In this document: one piece after another, positions 48,491 to 61,800 of the stretch
Position numbering within the stretch: position 1 is the stretch's first letter
How the letters are laid out: every line of letters starts with the position of its first letter
Assembly: GCA_000708835.1 (NCBI GenBank)
Contig: DF237278.1
Span: 37,291 to 101,290, forward strand
DNA from: Klebsormidium nitens
Lineage: Eukaryota > Streptophyta > Klebsormidiophyceae > Klebsormidiales > Klebsormidiaceae
Length of the DNA: 64,000 nt
Reading direction: 5' to 3'
Position numbers and translations under genes: made by a program
Notes under the pieces: generated by a model
What the model was told of the DNA's origin: nothing
The model's input: the letters and a program-made list of their open reading frames with translations, nothing else
Database searches by the model: none

Positions 48491-49022
48491 ACTGGGCAGC
48501 GAGGCAAATTGCCAACTTTTCAGAAGAGTCAGCGGACTGATCAGGCGCGCCAGCTGGCAATTCTGAGCGACCTACCACTTCGCAGATTATGCGGCCTGAG
48601 GAGGGCTATGAGAGACAGCTAACCACACTAGGGCTGCCACATTAGCATGGCGACCCAGCTTGCAATCTTCTGAGAGAGCAGATTGGCGCGTTGCATGTAA
48701 CCTTACTACCGTAATAGTGATCCATATTGGCATCTAGCCTGGCGCGCTTGTGATCAGGCTTGCTTCTTGATCAATGGACCGCATGGTCTTTTAACCGATT
48801 GGGCCTTCAGCTAGCTAGGTAGGTGAGAAACAGAGACTCAGAAAAATGATGTTCATCCTCGTCAGTGGCAGTGGACTCGGAGAGAAACTCTGAAAGCTGG
48901 CAGCTGAACGTTGAAGGCAGCTGAACCCACAGTGAGAATCCGATTGCTTGCGTCATTTCGATCAGTGACGCCGCTGACGCGCCAATCAGGCTACATACAG
49001 CTGCCGACAGCACGACAGCTGA

Positions 49023-49053
49023 GCACTGCGCACTGCGCACTGCGCACTGCGCA
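49023..49053. repeat. 7-bp tandem repeat GCACTGC, 4.4 copies
   Basis: Exact GCACTGC units at 49023, 49030, 49037 and 49044. Confidence 0.85.
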
Positions 49054-49963
49054 GCAATCATGGCGGTGAGTCGTGAGTCGTGACCCCTGGCTGCCCAGTA
49101 CCTACTCGACACACTCATTGTTACTGTATTTAACAATACCTAGTGCTCAGTTCGTGTACCTAACTTACCTACTAGGGTACCTCGGTGACTGTACGCGCCA
49201 GGTACGCACATCCCACAGTCCTACGGTCTACCTAGGTAGACGGTACCGTATACGAAAGGACCGAGTCACTCGTGTGGACGGTATTTCGCGCGCAATCGGG
49301 CCGTCCTTGCCTTTTTGGTAGGACATATCGACGGCTGTGAAGGCAGCCGTAATAGATTCCTCCGACTGGAGTCAGTCTGGAAGTCGGGATCGTCAGCGTG
49401 CATGGTACCCGGAAGTACCAACCGATACCGTCTTTTCGTATCTGGAGACTGGCAGGCAATCTAGAGTATTTACAGAGGCCGCGCCAGGTGTACATGTTTC
49501 CACACGAATGAGGTCCGCATCCTTTCACAATCATCCGTACGGACCGAGCATACCGGCACTAGGGTACCGTACCTGTTCCGGCTCCACTGTACTCAGATCT
49601 GGTGCTGATTACCTAGATAGACTTGTGCAATGTGTACAGCTATCAGGCTCCAGGGCCAGCCTGAGGAACCGGCGGCGGTAGCTTCAAGAATCACTTCTGG
49701 ATCCGAGCCATGCCCGGTGCGGTACCAGAATACCGGTAGTTGTACCGCCGGCGCCGTCCGGAGTCCGGACTGTATCATTCACGTGCCAGGCCGCAGGCGC
49801 GGCAAGGAATTACCGTAGGTAGAACGGTAAGTACTGGGGTAGATAGCTCGGACGTCAGAGGCTGGACTGAGGACTCCCGGGCCCCGGCTGGAGCTAAAAT
49901 GCAATCATTAACATCAAAATGACATGAAATTTCGTAAAGATTGCATGCCGCATTATGGCTTTC

Positions 49964-50005
49964 AAGTTCCAGGTTCCAGGCTCCAGGCTCCCGGCTCCCG
50001 GCTCC
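49964..50005. repeat. 7-bp tandem repeat, six copies
   Basis: Units AAGTTCC, AGGTTCC, AGGCTCC (twice) and CGGCTCC (twice). The graded change along the array suggests stepwise slippage. Confidence 0.85.
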
Positions 50006-50381
50006 CTCAGAAGCACAGAAGCGTTCAAGCATTTGCCAAGCAATGCCAAAGTTACGAAGTCGACTACCCTATAGCTAATACCTACTTAGGACCAAGCTAG
50101 AAACTCAAGAAGACGGGTGACTGCAAGAAGACGTTCAACTCTTGGTGGATTAAGGTGAAAAAGATCGGCTCGCAGTCCGCGTCCCCGCGAATTGCAGAAC
50201 GAGAGCGCCATTCATTGCGCTCGGGACGAGTCGGAGGGAGTCCTGTGTGGATCACTTTTCCAAACCAGTCGCAAGACGAGCGCGGCGCCCTGGCTGAAAT
50301 ACTTGTGCAACCGCAGCATTGCTCTTTGAGCTGAAACCTGCATAAAAAAGACGTTTCTTGAGCTTCTTAGCACCCAAGCTG

Positions 50382-53300
50382 ATGGCTCTCTTGAGCCCCC
50401 ACAATCCTGAAAAAGGGAAACTCCCAGGACTCGCATTACTCACCGTCTTTGCTGTCGGTCTCCTCATGGGCGCCGTCATCAGCCACACAACATTCCCACG
50501 TGACGTTCGGAGCGTCACGCTGACGTCACCTTCGGGCTTGCTCACTTTGCAACAAACGTCCAGTGCCGCTTTGCGCCGCCCTCTTGTTGACCCACCGTTA
50601 GTCTGCCCTCCCTGCAATTCCACTGTGTGCGCCTTGTGTCAGCCGCGCCTGCCGTGCAATTGCGTCGGGCTCAAAGTCAGCACGTGCATGAGCCGAGACC
50701 CGGCTCTGATGGAGGTTCCCGGAGCGTACGGCAAAAGGCTTGGGCTTCCTGCGGCGGAACGCGTCAATGGGCTGTTGATTGAAGAACTTTTACCAAAGTG
50801 AGCACGCTTTCTTTTACGTGGAAAGAACCTCAGACTTACGCTCCGTGTCTCATTCTTGTGCGCCACGAGCGTTCATCGGCCAGAATTGCGCCAGTCTCCC
50901 AAGGAGCTGAGAATCCGCTTTTATACACAGCAAAAGTTCTGCAATCAACTGTGTCTACAGATTCCGAGCGGCTGCTGTTTACCTCATTACATTGGTGGCA
51001 GCTCTGCTCTGAGGCCGCATCTAATTCTGAATGTTTGGATTCATTGCTCCTCTTTTTGGAATTCTTTTGCCGTCGGATTAGCTGCGCAAGATTTCAGCTT
51101 TTTGATCTGCCCCACCCTGGTAAACCTATAATTAGCCAACGGTCCGTGTGTTCAGGTGCAGGTCTTGCAATTGATGACCTGCATTGAACATGGTTTCTTA
51201 TCCATAAGTGGCCCCAGTTATCGTGCGTGGCCAATGTAGTAGCACGGAAGGAAGAAAGAAGAACGTCACAAGTAAAGTTGACTGCTTACCTGTTACAAAA
51301 GTCTTCTATTTGGTCTTTGCAGGCTTCAGTTTCGCCCCGAATACTCATACGGGCAGATTCATGGTGAGCGATGCGATCGGAGCTCCAGTTCATTCTGTTG
51401 TGTTTGAGGCATCTGCTCAATTATTTTTCTTCTGGTGTGAGGACGTTGGACGAAGCTCAAGTGTCTCAAAATGTAGCTGGGCGAGGGTTTTGGCTGGATC
51501 AAGAGGGTAAAAGTTGTAATCGTATCTCAACACCGCACGCTGCAACAAAACTCCGGATAGAGAGGGCAGCTGTGCCACACCCCTTGACGTGCATACTAGG
51601 CTTGCAAAGTTTGAGCTGCCGCTGTAGTAAAAATCAACGGAATCGCTGAAGCTTCGGATCTTACAGGCCTCTTATCACGAAAAGCGTGGTTCTTTGCAAG
51701 TCTACTGTAATTCAAAGAGCTGAAACCAGAAACTTCCCACTCGTGTCCAGATGTCGAAGGCCTTGGTCACATCGTTCCTTGGCTATTGGGCAATCAAGTC
51801 GACCTGAACTCGGCTCGCAGGTTAGGAAGCCCGAAGCCCCTTTGCTGCTGTTCTTCTGTAAAGTAAAGATTAGAATTTCATCGTTCTTTGTTTGCTGATA
51901 CGGGCCTTCCGACATTGCCAGTGGGGTGCAGGAGATTTAAAGTGGCGCGTAAATCGTCAGAAGCGTGTGCATTCTGAAATCGGGAACGAGCTCAGTAGTC
52001 CAACTAGTTGCTGAAATGGAGTTCAGAGGTCTTTTGATAAGCCGTACGCTGTTAAGTCTTTCCGCTAGAAAACAGAGCAACATTCCAAATGGTAATTCGG
52101 ACCTCAGAGAGATCAACATGAACGCAAACAAAGTTGGTATTACTGCAAGAGGGAACTGTCCTAAGCCTCGAACAGTCTGCTGAGCAGACGACGCCTGCTG
52201 AGCGGTGGCGTGTCTACTGATAAAACCTTTATCTGCCTGGTCATTACTCTTTAAGGCGGACTGGAGCCCTTCTGATGCAGACCTCCTAGACTCGATCGAG
52301 CTTTTCTCCACCCGTCTGATCTGTGGGAATAGACCCCGTGATCCAAGTAAGACAGTTTGCGAAAACAAGAGGCCTAACCTGGTTATCACGAGATTGCATG
52401 AAAAGTCCCTTCTTCTGCGGACCCTAATTTAGCTAGATTTTGCAGGCGCGTTTTCATGGACTTGGGCGCCAACCGTTTCGAAACGAGCACGGCGTGGTTC
52501 ATGCGGACGTACCCCGTTGAGTTCGATGAGGTGGGTGCTCCGACACCTGGCATGTAACTCGACCAATCATAAAATTGACTTGAGACCGCTCCGTCAAGAG
52601 AAGTTCCCTTTTGAAGAGGATGTGCGCCAATATTTAGCCCGTTTTGAAGTCAAATCTGACTGAAGAGTCCCCTTTTCCAGCGCTGCCGGTACTGAAAAGT
52701 GGTCTAGAAAACGGGTCCTGATTCGTACTTTTGCCAGCGTGCTTCACGATAGTTTGGGATACAAAAGCTCCGGGCTAGCAGATCAGGTTGATCAATGATC
52801 AGATCCTTCTAGGGGCGTATCCTTTGTCTAGAGTGAGGGGGGTAATCTTCGATGCCTTTTCTTAGCCGTTGCTAAAAGTTGGCATTTGAGTACGGAACTC
52901 ATCGACCACTTGGACTTGCAGTTTGAGGGAAAGAGTCTCGAAAGTACGGTCCTGCCTTGCTTCTTTGCGTTTTGACCGTATCTCCACTTGCCTGAATCGG
53001 AGGCGCTTTGAATATATCTCGGCAGTGACATTTGGGATACTAATACAGAACCTGCGTCTGCACTAACTGGATTCTGCGTGAGGATGCCCGCTTTTCTTCA
53101 GACCAAGTTGGAATTTAAGTACCACAAATACGCTGTTGTGTGAAAGGTTTGATCTCAGCCTTGTTTTTACGGGTCTTCAATCAGGCTGTCACGGGTTACT
53201 TGGAGTGGCATGCTAATGTGGGCTGTTTACGGGTTTCGTGTGCGTCCGAAGTCTTTTGGCAGTCGACGTGCACCTGTTTTCATGACACTCATACCGGAAG

Positions 53301-54770
53301 ATCTCCTTGAAACCTCGTATCCAACTCGTCTCCGCTGCCCTGATGCTGAAGTCTCTGAAGTTCGCTCCAGAGCACGAACGTGTCCCACATAATATCCAAG
53401 CACCCGTTTCCATCCACTCCAGATCCACGCCTTCGAGATGACCACCGTCTTTATTCCGCCGATCGAGAAGCTCGCGCGCCTTCCCAACCCGCCCAACATA
53501 ACCGCATACCGCGCGTTAGTGGGCATTCGAGATCTGCCGCCATCCGCTTCCGGAGTGCCTGGCATCGACATTCTGCGTTTCATCAAGAACGATCTGCGGA
53601 TCAAAGAAGAGGATACGTTCATCCTGAAGATGGACATCGAGGGGGCGGAGGTGGGTCAATGGACTTTAAACAGGAATTTTTGGCCGTTAACCAGGGATGC
53701 TTATGGGCTGGTTACAAAGTAACCTGAAGTCCAAGAATCAGGCTTGGGCGGCACCCTGCCTTGTAGCGAGGTTAAATACCGGTTAATTGGCCAGTGATCT
53801 GAGCCTCCAGTATGGTGATCAGCCTGGTCGGCAGCCAAAACCCCCTGATAGCTCGAGCAACATGCTGGACATTGGCAGTTGCAAGAGCGTGTTTCTCGGA
53901 GAGAGGCTCTTGGAAGCACCGGTAAAGCTGAAATACCTCTACCAAAAAGATGGGGTTCAGGTATGATGTTTGCGTGAAGAGGGACATTGATGCAGACGTC
54001 GCTTGAGGCAGTTTGAAAAAGCTCCTCGATAAGCCTTGAACTCGGACGCCACATGCGCACGTCCATGAGTCCGTCAGGTCTGGTCTTAGAGAACGTTTGA
54101 ATCAGGTTCTCACCCTTGCCTTCATCCGGACTCAAGTACTTACGGGGCTCAGGAGGCTTTAAAGCACGTAGCTCTCCGACTCTCTAATGGTAGTCCTGTC
54201 TCGATAGGTCCAGGAAGACACCTCCGCATTTGATGATGTACGAAGATAAGAGATTCTGACATCTTTCTCGCCATTCGCGCCCATGTAACCAGGGCCCTAA
54301 TTCTGTTAAATTCCATCAATCTTATCCCCGGCCCCGGCAAGCAACTTCTCCTTCCCAGTCGGGCATTTCACGATTCTCGCCGTCGTGGAAAGACAACTCA
54401 ATCTGCTGAACTTCCTCGTATTGAACGTTTCTTTTCTCCTTTCTTTGAACTTTCTTCTATTACTTCCTTTGAACTTTCAATTTCTACTCTCTTTAAACTT
54501 TCTTTCTCCACTCTCGTTAAACTTTCTTTTTCTACTTTCTTCAAACTATTTTGCCCCTTGCCTCTATTGCAGTGGGACGTGCTGCCGCTCCTTCTCCGTG
54601 ACTCCGAAGCGCTCGCGCTCATTGACGAGCTGTTCGTCGAGGTGCACTACGGAGACCCGGCCTTGGCCCAATGCGGCTGGAATGAGTACTACCCCCGGAC
54701 GATAGATGATGCGGTGGAGCTGGTCCGTAACCTACGCAAGGCCGGCTTGCGGACGCATTTGTGGCCGTAG
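50382..54770 (+). CDS. FkbM-like methyltransferase, membrane anchored
   Basis: Four exons join in phase to give 308 aa: 50382-50797, 52446-52530, 53423-53650 and 54573-54770 (TAG). The tail MALLSPHNPEKGKLPG precedes an anchor (LALLTVFAVGLLMGAVIS) and a Cys-rich stem (CPPCNSTVCALCQPRLPCNC). RVFMDLGANRFETSTAWF is the SAM-binding motif I of class I methyltransferases; IHAFEM carries the acidic residue of motif II; FILKMDIEGAEWDVLPLLL, read across the last junction, is the FkbM signature. HYGDPALAQCGWNEYYPRT closes the domain. Bacterial and algal relatives O-methylate sugars; the acceptor here is unknown. The start is chosen because it gives a cytosolic tail and anchor like its neighbours. The final intron carries a degenerate pyrimidine repeat. 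Confidence 0.85.
54415..54550. repeat. Degenerate CTTTGAACTTTC repeats before an acceptor
   Basis: The last intron of the FkbM-like gene holds about five spaced copies of a C/T-rich unit (TTTGAACTTTC, TTTAAACTTTC, TTAAACTTTC, TTCAAACT). The unit is 25-30 bp long and sits directly upstream of the acceptor at 54572. It could act as a long polypyrimidine tract. Confidence 0.65.
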
Positions 54771-55869
54771 AATCAAGGGCTTAGACGTGTACCTACCTGT
54801 AAATTCTTTTACAGACTCGGCTCGAGTTTTGATTGTGTAAACACATACCGTAAGGACAAAAACTAGCGTGTTTTGTCTTTGGTATCTCAGCAGTGGACTC
54901 AATCATTATAAACTGACGGTGGTACATCTTTTGCGAAGACTCACTTCTGGAAAGACTAGGCTCCTAGGTGTTCAAATGGACGAACGTCAACAACTCACCA
55001 TTAAGGATACGTACAGTGTATCTTTGCCCGTGCGGCCTTGTTTCAATACATTGAAAATAGAAACGAAGGCTTCACAAATCTGCATTTGGTCGCGTAACGA
55101 AAGTCATGTGATTATCATTACGGACAGCCGCCGGGCTAGTCATGCCGTATGCACATCAGGGGCGAATGCATACCATGATTCGCACATTTACCCCTCGTTC
55201 CGCTGTCGAGGAGCTTGAGCTGGATCTAGCCAGTGGGGGTGAGAGAGTTGTTCTTGAGAAATCTGGCCACCGGTATACGCCGCACATGTGCTTATTACTA
55301 GGGGCTCGAGCATATCGCGCTCGAGTCCACACTTGCGAAATATATTAAGCCTGGCACTGGCTTGCGCTCACTGGCTTTACACAAAGTCGGCGTCAGATCG
55401 ATTTGCATCATAGTTGCACGCCAGTATTGGTTTGCGCGCGCGCAGCCTGGCAATGATAGCACACAGGTTGCGGAAACTCATGTTCAGATTGTACCCCGGT
55501 CTCGCGGTAGCTAGCTTTGACTTATCCAATGGCTCACTGTCGCAGCCTTTCAACACGTGGCTCAAGACGCTAATTAGAGCGAGCGACCATCTGCCCGCTT
55601 TCGATGGGCGCCGGGCCGTGTGACACCTTAGAGTAATGGTCAGTGCATGTTGCGCGGGGTACAAAAAACAAAGAGAAAGATTATATGCTACGCGTGCAGG
55701 GTAGCTTCAAAGTCATGGCGCGCACGGGAACAACCCGCTTTTGCAATGTATGAAGGAGGCTCACAGCACGAAGTCTCCCAATTATGTACACTCTTCCACG
55801 TTAACCTCCAGCTCGTGCTCAGTGACCAGCGGTTACTTCACCACAAGCACACAAGGTCGTGGTCGCCCT
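54771..55869. other. Convergent intergenic region
   Basis: About 1.1 kb between the stop codons of the FkbM-like and FUT8-like genes. I see no gene, repeat or clear polyadenylation site. Confidence 0.5.
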
Positions 55870-58800
55870 TCACTCAGCAATGTTGAACGATATATGCCCG
55901 GCCCGGAGGCGACCCATGAGCGTCTTCCTAAGCTCGTCGATCAGCCTGTTCCAATTTGATCCGAGCGCGCCTACGAAGTAGTCCGCTTCCGCGCTTAGCA
56001 TCAGATTCACGAAAGCGTGGTCCACATTTTGCCGAGCGTCAGGGATGCGGTCCGCGCCAAAGATCCGGGAGGTGTTGGTGTAAAGGAACTCCCACGCGGG
56101 GTAACGACGCGTGTCATCGACCACGCTCTGCATCTCCGTGCTGAGCCAAATGGTCCTGCGGAAACAATAAAACATGGTTACAGGAAAGTTTGGCTCCCAA
56201 CCAAGCTGATGACCAGACTCGAATTCTTGTTTATGGACAGGTAAACCCGCCTTGGAACAAGGCGGGTTACTGCGCGAGTCTGGTTGTTGGACAAATAGTC
56301 ACCTTCTCTAAGAGCCCAGACCCGTCCATCATGATCAAGGGCCGATATCTCGTGCTGTGTGCTGAGGAAGTATTACTTGGTTATTCCACTTCCTTGCTTG
56401 CATGGCAAGAGAACCCCTTTGGGAGCTGGCGAGTGGGCAGTTGCTGAAGAAGATCGTGAAAACGACCGTTCTCCTACTGGCATGCTTTCTCCTTACAGAA
56501 ACCGGCCTCACTAACCGAGAGAACCTGACACAAACACAATAATTCCCGCTTTTTCTTAGCCGTTTTTTCTGCTCTGGTGGTTGCTGGCGAGCGGATCACT
56601 GGCGATCTACGAACTTCGTCAAGACCGTCTCAATACAGCGAATGATTGTGCTGCCTCATACTTGCGTAACGAGAGTGCTATCTGTGCGACATGAATCAAA
56701 AGTCGTAGCTGCGCCTTCATGTGACATGGGGCAACGGTTTAGATGCGCCTTCACAAAAGGACTTCAATCGACTCACTTGACGCTCGGGTCGTGCCGCCGA
56801 ATGCGCTCCGCCTGCGCCATGTAACTCCCGAAGTCGAACAGCCGCATCTCGATCCCTTTGTCCCCTTGTCTCACGTGGATAGACAACATAGGACGGGGGA
56901 AATAAGGCGCAAGACCGGAGCCCGAACTCCATAGCGTATGCTCCAGCTCTCCGACCATCAGATTCTTGTTGAATTCGTCCTCGGTGGAGACTTGAAGCTG
57001 CCTCTGCTTCGCTTCAAGGACTTCCCTGGCCACCTGGAACGAGAGCGGGGGGGAAAACAAAGTCAAAGATGCATCGCGGCTTCAGTTGGAACGTTGAGGG
57101 CACAACTCGACTCGGCGCTTAAGATCGGACGTCAAAATTCTGATTACGCGCGCGCTTACCCTCATCGCTACTCTTAAATGCAAACATCTCGAAACACTTG
57201 CGGCGGCTGCCAAATTGTTTCTGCTGCTCCAAGAAAAGTCAATAGGGTAAGTTTGCCATCAGGGCTTCAACGGCAATCGCAGAAGGCGTTGTCAAGCGCA
57301 AAGCCTTTTCAGTAAGGGAAAAAGGGCGCGCTTCAGTTTCCTCGTTTACACATAAGCTCTCCCGGGATCCTACAGACTTCTCAGCGAAACGAAGCTGCCT
57401 CAACAGATCCTTCCTACGCGCTGGCCGACCCAGAGTCCTCACCTTCCTTCCGTAGTTCCGGTTCCGCTCGTGGTTGCACAGCGAACACAGGTACTGGGTG
57501 GGGAACCGGAGCAGGTAGCTGGTCGCCTGCGCGCGCCACCAGCGCATCCTGTTGGTCGACTCGCCCCCGTCGAAAAGCTTCCCCGCCACTTCCTCCGTCG
57601 TGGTTGGGTCCGAGATCCAGGGTTGGCCCCAAGGGCCGTCAGGCACCTATGATCGAAAATTTCTCGTTTAGAGTAACAGTAAGCGTCGAGACTTCGATTT
57701 AGAAGTAGTTGGTGTCGGGTTGAGAGAATTAACCTGGGACGGGTGGGTTTCTTCTGTGATTTTTGGTGGGTACCGCTGCGGAGCAGGAGATTTTCGATGG
57801 TTAGGATTTCGACTTCAGGTTGGGGGCTTTATACGATCTCCGCAGCTTTCTGTACCTAGATTGGAGATCTCTTTTCGTCGCCGAAGGGGGGCCGCTTGAG
57901 GGGAAAATCTGCTCGAGGCTGGAATTCACTGCGCAGGCTTGCTTGCGAGATCGAATGAAGCGAAGGGTTTTGGCGGAGAGCCAAAAGGATCGAGAAGCGC
58001 TGATGCACAAAAGAAACGAGACAGACTTGCTTGGCACGAGAGAATTGGCCATGTAAGAGAAGCCCAAGAAATCGGATACTACACCAGCATTTCAGCGTCG
58101 CGAGTGCTCTTATCACAAAGTGAGCTGTGCAGGCGATTGCCATTTCTCCTCGAATGGTACGAAACGCTTGCCCTATAAAAGATCACGAAGGGGAAAAGCC
58201 AAAAGTCTCGTTTATCAACAACAAGCTCTAAGAAGAAAAAGCTCATTCTACCGGGCAAAGACGAACTGAAACCCATAACCCAGACAATTACGCGCTCCGC
58301 ACCCTACCCCACCCTAAACACCAGGGCAACCTCACACGTTCCTCAGCCATTTTCACGCAGCTTAGTTTGCTAGTTGAGACTTCGAGTCCGGCTCACCAGA
58401 TCCCAGAAGGCGGTGGCCTGCTCCAAGTTGTGCCCGTAATGCAACACGCGCTCTGTGCTGTTCCTCAGAACGGCGTCGATCTCAGCTCTGGAATTGAGGT
58501 TGTGATGGATCGGCTGACCGATCCCGGCACGGTTCTGCTCGTTGAGAAGCTCCAGCGCCACTTGTCTGCACAAAACAGGTTTACAGTTGGTCAAATAAGC
58601 AAGGACCCCAGGCCGCGATAATAGCGGGGACGGGTGGGGTTACATAGCGGGTTAGTGTGAACACGGTGCGTGCTTGGACCTTCGGGTTCACGGAATCGGT
58701 TTGCCCGACCCCATCACAGTGTTTTTGAAAGTCAGAGTTGCCAATTTTAGGATACTAGCGCATCTCGTTACCGACTCGAGGGCTAAGCGCTGATACCGTG

Positions 58801-61800
58801 AACACACCACGCCTATCTGACGTCTCAGGCCTGACGTCACAGGCCTTGGATTTTTGAACACCTGACTTGATTGCGCAATCGCAGCCCAAAGTCTGTTTGT
58901 GATGCCGTGACAATGCAAGACGCTCGAATGTTAGACGACCTCCGATCGAGGATTCCGAGTACGTATCGCTGACTGCCCACACATAAAAAGCAGCACTGAT
59001 ACCAGTCTCGCAAAAAGGTAAAGTCTGCTGCGTTTCCGACTTCTCAAAGCCCTTGGCTCCAATCAATCATTTACCGAAGGAACGCCGAAGGAACGGACAA
59101 ACAATTGCGTGAGTCGGAACCTCTAGCTTCCAATTCTGGACTTGACGCAAGTTCTACAGCTGTTTCCGAATACAAGGACTCTAACGACGGAGATTGAAGC
59201 GGGTCCTCGACGCCTTGTTTTCTCTGTTAAGCTTGGCCTTTGCTCTTCGAGAGCTCTGATTTAAATGCCTTGGGCCTTCAATCATACGGGCCTTGGAAGT
59301 TTACTTGCCTACCCAGTCTTTTTAGGGCATGAAGTAGAAGCCAAGAACGAAGGCCTTTTCTTTAGAAGCTTCCTTGCACACTGGATTTTCTGGGGGCATG
59401 AATTAGCAGCCAAAAACGAAGGCCTTGTTTTCTGGAAGCTTACTTGCACACCGGGTCTTCTGGGGCCATGAAATAGCAGCCCAGGCTGGACTTGCGGCCG
59501 AGCCCAACGCAGCCCTCGTGGTCCGCTCGGGTGAAAGAGTCGGTCATGATGAGAGTCCGGTTGTAGGTCTTGGCCACTGCGAGGAAGACGCTCCAGCCGT
59601 GCAGCTGCGACCCGATGCCGTGGCCGTTGGCGACCCACCAGTTGACGACCAGGAACTTGTGCGCCGGATCGCGGCAGTCCTGCGGGTAACGAAACGAATA
59701 TCGGTTGACAGTCTATGAGTGCAACTGCTTGTAAATCACGAGCTCAATCGACTTTCGACTCCCCGCAAATACAAGCCTTTGGGGGTTCACTAAGGCGTTC
59801 TGGATGAACACACTTCGAGGTACCTGATGAAAAAAGTTCTCCTATTCTGCGCTCCGACCTCTACAGGGGTAGGCTGTCCGTAACTGGGGCTACCGCCCGC
59901 AACTGAGATGAAAGAAATAGATACTTGCCTCTTGCTACTTGGGTTAGCGCCCAGGTTCGAGTTTGACTCTCTTCTGGGTTTCTTAAAGCTGCTTTTTGGA
60001 ACGAGCTCTCCGCGCATCCACACTTCAGTTCGTGACTTTTCATCGAAGAGCGGTGGGACAGCTTCATGAGATCCATGTGATTCTCGGAAGCCGACAAGGG
60101 CCCTGATGCCGGAACGCATTGAACGACCTACGACCTTTGGGAAACCAGAGGCCCTTGAGAAGAGGGACTCTGAGAGGCACTTCGGAGCACTACCTTTCTC
60201 TGAAAACACAAACCGAACGCAATTCGCATGCTCTTTGTCACTCCCATTTCAATCAACAAAGCTTTTGACGTCCCGTTCTTACCTTTCCTACCCTCAGATT
60301 AGCAACGCTACAGCGCATTTGAAATTCTTCCCTGCCAAGACCCTGGATTCAGAACCGTGTCCAAAAGTCTTAACCCGACTTCGGGCCTCACCTTAGGATG
60401 CTGATGCGCCCAGATTGCTGCCTGCGCCGCCCGCGTTCCCTGGAGATTGTCCAGATCCGCTCCAACCACCCAAGGCGGCTGCGGGCGCGCAGACGTCATT
60501 GCAGCGTCATCGGCGCCACCTGTATACCAAGCCGGCAGTGACCCGTCGGAAGAGCGCTGATCCCAAGTCTTGCGCAGTATCGTCACTGCTTCACAGTCCT
60601 GTGCAAAGAAAAACTTGGTGCTCAGCCAAGGCGAGCTCATCCTGGTCCTCAAATCCGGTTCCCCGAAATCACTCGCCCTAGGACTGTTGTGAGGGAACAG
60701 CGGAAGGCAGTGTTCCGACTGAAATGCACCTGGTGTTCCGTCAGATCATAGGCGAGCCTGCAACAGTCGCGGGTAACTCATTCCGTACGTTTCCTGATCA
60801 TCGAACCGACCAGCCGCTCGACAAAAGCACTCCCTTCTGGAAACAGGAAGTATGAGGAAGGCATGTCAGTCAGCCGCAATGAAGCTGCCAGATTTGCCAA
60901 CGGTCAAAATGGACTGAACAATGCTGAAGCACCCACAACGAGAGCTTACCTGGAGATGCGGTGCTGGAAGGACTTGTTCAGTTATGCTGCTCCTCTTCGG
61001 TAGACTGATGTGGGAACTCAGGTTGAACTGCAAGTCCCAATGGCTGACAAGCTGCTCGACCTCCACAGTATCCACACTAGTGAGCTGCGTCTTATCTTCA
61101 TGCGCCTCTTTCAACTCGGCTGCAGAAGCTTTTGCTTGCGAGATCGCTTGCTTAAGTTCCTGCACAGAGAGTTTAGTACAACTTTAGGGTCATGAAACTT
61201 GATGCAAAAGTCCGCTGATAGCTCCAGGCCTGAATTGCCAACCGCTGTCACGTTCCCATGGAATGTACAGCCAGTCGGTTCACTTCTTCTTTCCATCACA
61301 AAGGATGGCTCCTTTCTCAGTTCATGCCTCAGTTCAGAACCAAAGTAGCGCCACAACGTCTTTGACTGACTAGAAGGATGAGAGGACTGAGCCAACTCTG
61401 AAGTTTTGGTGTAAGAGCGTGAGAAGCAAGATCAAGACGCCTTTAAGGTTGACGGTCAGAAGATTACCAGCCTTCTCTGTTTGAATCCGTAAGACTCATT
61501 CTGCACCAGCTATTAATTTGAAAGCCTGCTGGACTCTAAAAGATCGCACTGCACTCTCCAGCTGTCCTGCCAACAACGGACTCCGCACGTAGAAAGGCTG
61601 CATCTCACCTCCACTTGCTTGCTCCAGATCGCAAATTGACTGTTCAACTGGGAACTTATTGATGCTGTAACCTTCTTTGAGACCAGTTCCGGAAGCAGCT
61701 CCTGTGAGAACGGCCTGGAACCGTCTTGCACAACAGATTCCTACACGAAAGAGGAGCATTTTTAGGCTTATGAGATGCCAGACACCACAAGGAGGGCTAA

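Larger units (their letters stand above)
48491..50381. promoter_or_regulatory. Divergent region rich in GTAC palindromes
   Basis: Lies between the starts of the PC-esterase-like (-) and FkbM-like (+) genes. From about 49080 to 49860 GTAC, CTAG and CCGG words recur (GGTACC, CGGTACCG, TGTACA, CCTAGGTAGACGG), about five times the expected GTAC density by eye. No TATA box was fixed. Two 7-bp tandem repeats lie at 49023-49053 and 49964-50005. Confidence 0.45.

Noticed and set aside
61160-61190. 23-nt intron ending at the 61160 acceptor of the FUT8-like gene
   Set aside because: Phase fits, and TACTAAAC looks like a branch site, but the length is not credible; the true donor must lie further upstream in the transcript.
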